A stretch of DNA of 15,566 bases from contig VMDJ01000040.1 in the NCBI GenBank assembly GCA_008080925.1, positions 1 through 15,566 of the forward strand. Reading direction: 5' to 3'. This document shows, in pieces, positions 14,697 to 15,566 of the stretch (the first letter of the stretch is position 1; each line of letters starts with the position of its first letter). Below the pieces are notes generated by a model. It was not told the origin of the DNA and did not search any database. It saw only the letters and a program-made list of their open reading frames with translations. This stretch comes from Gammaproteobacteria bacterium (lineage in GTDB: Bacteria; Pseudomonadota; Gammaproteobacteria; Chromatiales; Chromatiaceae). A program made the translations under genes and the position numbers.

Positions 14697-15189
14697 ATGC
14701 TCCCAATCCGGGCAAATAGTGCGCCAGTAATTGCATGCAGCCTAATGCTGCTAAGCCTGCCAAGATGTCATCAAACATAATGCCAAATCCACCTTTGAGC
14801 TTTTTATCGGCTAATGAAATTGGCCATGGCTTTAGGATGTCGAAGAAGCGGAACAGCACAAAACCAATCACTATCCATTGCCACCCGGTCGGCGCTGCAA
14901 TCATTGTGATGAAATAACCGGCAAACTCATCCCATACAATACCCGGATGATCGTGTACACCCAGATCTTTCGCTGACCAGCCACAAATAAATATACCGAG
15001 TAGCGATACCGCTACTGTCATTGCGATGTACCACCCTAACGGCAGATATGAAAGTGGCAAATAAAGCCCCACAGCAAATAAGGTACCCATCGTACCCGGT
15101 GCTTTTGGCGTACAACCCGAGCCAAAACCAAACGCCATCAAATTGATGGGGTTCATATCAGGTTTGGGTAAATCACTGTGTTTTGTCAT
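14695..15189 (-). CDS. pgpA: Phosphatidylglycerophosphatase A
   Basis: A 164-residue integral inner-membrane phosphatase that removes the phosphate from phosphatidylglycerophosphate to make phosphatidylglycerol. Motifs of the PgpA family: GFGSGCTPKAPGTMGT (21-36), HDHPGIVWDEFAGY (79-92), FRFFDILKPWPI (113-124) and GGFGIMFDDILAG (133-145), with conserved acidic residues Asp87, Glu88, Asp140 and Asp141. Hydrophobic stretches about 36-50, 53-70, 91-112 and 142-158 fit a membrane protein. The ATG lies two bases after the thiL stop, with no good Shine-Dalgarno, suggesting coupling. thiL-pgpA adjacency matches the nusB-thiL-pgpA order of E. coli. The C-terminus is encoded within the shared terminator. 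Confidence 0.96.
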   Translation of the reverse strand: MTKHSDLPKPDMNPINLMAFGFGSGCTPKAPGTMGTLFAVGLYLPLSYLPLGWYIAMTVAVSLLGIFICGWSAKDLGVHDHPGIVWDEFAGYFITMIAAPTGWQWIVIGFVLFRFFDILKPWPISLADKKLKGGFGIMFDDILAGLAALGCMQLLAHYLPGLGA

Positions 15190-15191
15190 TG

Positions 15192-15566
15192 TTAATTCTT
15201 AAAGTGGTCATAACCGCGAGCCACGTAGGCATCAACATCACCATTAGGTGACATTGCACGAACTTGCTCGCCTTGTTCAATCATGCCAATCCATGTCACG
15301 GGAACATCTTGTTGCTGCATCGCCGCCTCGAATGCAGCTTGATGATGTACGGGTACCGTCATGCACAACTCATAATCATCACCCGCCGATAGCGGTAGAG
15401 ACCAATCACCTGACTCAGCAACATACTCAGCAACCGCATTAGACACTGGCAGCTTATCCAAATAGATCAAAGCACCCACATTACTCTCTTCGCAGATATG
15501 TCCAAGGTCACTACCGAGACCATCAGACAAATCGATTGCGCAGTGAGAATGCGTTGCCGCCATAAG
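15192..15566 (-). CDS. thiL: Thiamine-monophosphate kinase, C-terminal part (cut by window edge)
   Basis: The last 124 residues of ThiL, open through the right edge of the window; an internal ATG at 15563 is not the start, because the frame continues upstream with a Leu codon. ThiL phosphorylates thiamine monophosphate to thiamine diphosphate. The fragment begins just before the conserved AIDLSDGLGSDLGHI (residues 9-23 counted from that internal Met) and includes SAGDDYELC (59-67), both part of the ATP and metal binding region of this PurM-like fold. It ends in the family's typical GYDHFKN. It sits two bases before pgpA. The N-terminal nucleotide-binding half lies outside the window. Confidence 0.93.
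   Translation of the reverse strand, partial: LMAATHSHCAIDLSDGLGSDLGHICEESNVGALIYLDKLPVSNAVAEYVAESGDWSLPLSAGDDYELCMTVPVHHQAAFEAAMQQQDVPVTWIGMIEQGEQVRAMSPNGDVDAYVARGYDHFKN

Noticed and set aside
1..15566. Mobile elements, CRISPR arrays, tRNA or rRNA genes, phage or defence genes
   Set aside because: No transposase, integrase, direct-repeat array, tRNA-like cloverleaf or defence-system motif was recognised, and nearly every base is occupied by assigned genes.

Overview
The window reads as an ordinary chromosomal housekeeping stretch of a gammaproteobacterium. The evidence is a YoaA-type (not DinG-type) helicase, topoisomerase IV ParC/ParE of proteobacterial length, a PBP1b with a TPR lipoprotein beside it, XseB-IspA, and a thiL-pgpA pair. 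The species cannot be fixed from the sequence alone. FolE2 and the CNP1-like protein are shared with Neisseria-like and several marine or sulfur-cycling proteobacteria, but that is only suggestive.

Layout. Bases 1-72 hold the 3' tail of an unidentified forward gene whose stop overlaps that of yoaA. From 12537 down to 69 ten genes run on the minus strand. In transcription order they are a CNP1-like exported protein, parE, an exported amidohydrolase, a diheme cytochrome c fused to a DUF302 domain, an exported DUF302 protein, parC, mrcB (PBP1b), an LpoP-like TPR lipoprotein, a 92-residue unknown protein and yoaA. An 85-bp divergent spacer separates them from the forward pair xseB-ispA. folE2 follows with its own strong promoter. 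A bidirectional terminator lies between folE2 and the convergent thiL-pgpA pair, and thiL runs off the right edge.

Functional grouping. Three themes can be read. (1) DNA topology and repair: ParE and ParC make topoisomerase IV, while YoaA and XseB act in repair and nucleic-acid processing. (2) Envelope growth: PBP1b and its probable lipoprotein activator, IspA (farnesyl diphosphate, precursor of the undecaprenyl carrier) and PgpA (phosphatidylglycerol). (3) Cofactors: FolE2 for folate or queuosine precursors and ThiL for thiamine diphosphate.

The part that is not routine is the roughly 2.5-kb block between parE and parC (7637-10155). Three consecutive genes each encode a protein with a signal peptide: a metal-dependent amidohydrolase, a c-type cytochrome with a DUF302 tail, and a second DUF302 protein translationally coupled to the cytochrome. 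This is the best candidate for an undescribed periplasmic system, though I cannot name its substrate. A second, smaller point of interest is the compact folE2 control region, which has nested inverted repeats and a near-perfect dyad at the predicted transcription start. No mobile elements, CRISPR arrays, rRNAs or tRNAs were seen, and no gene-free stretch exceeds 100 bases.
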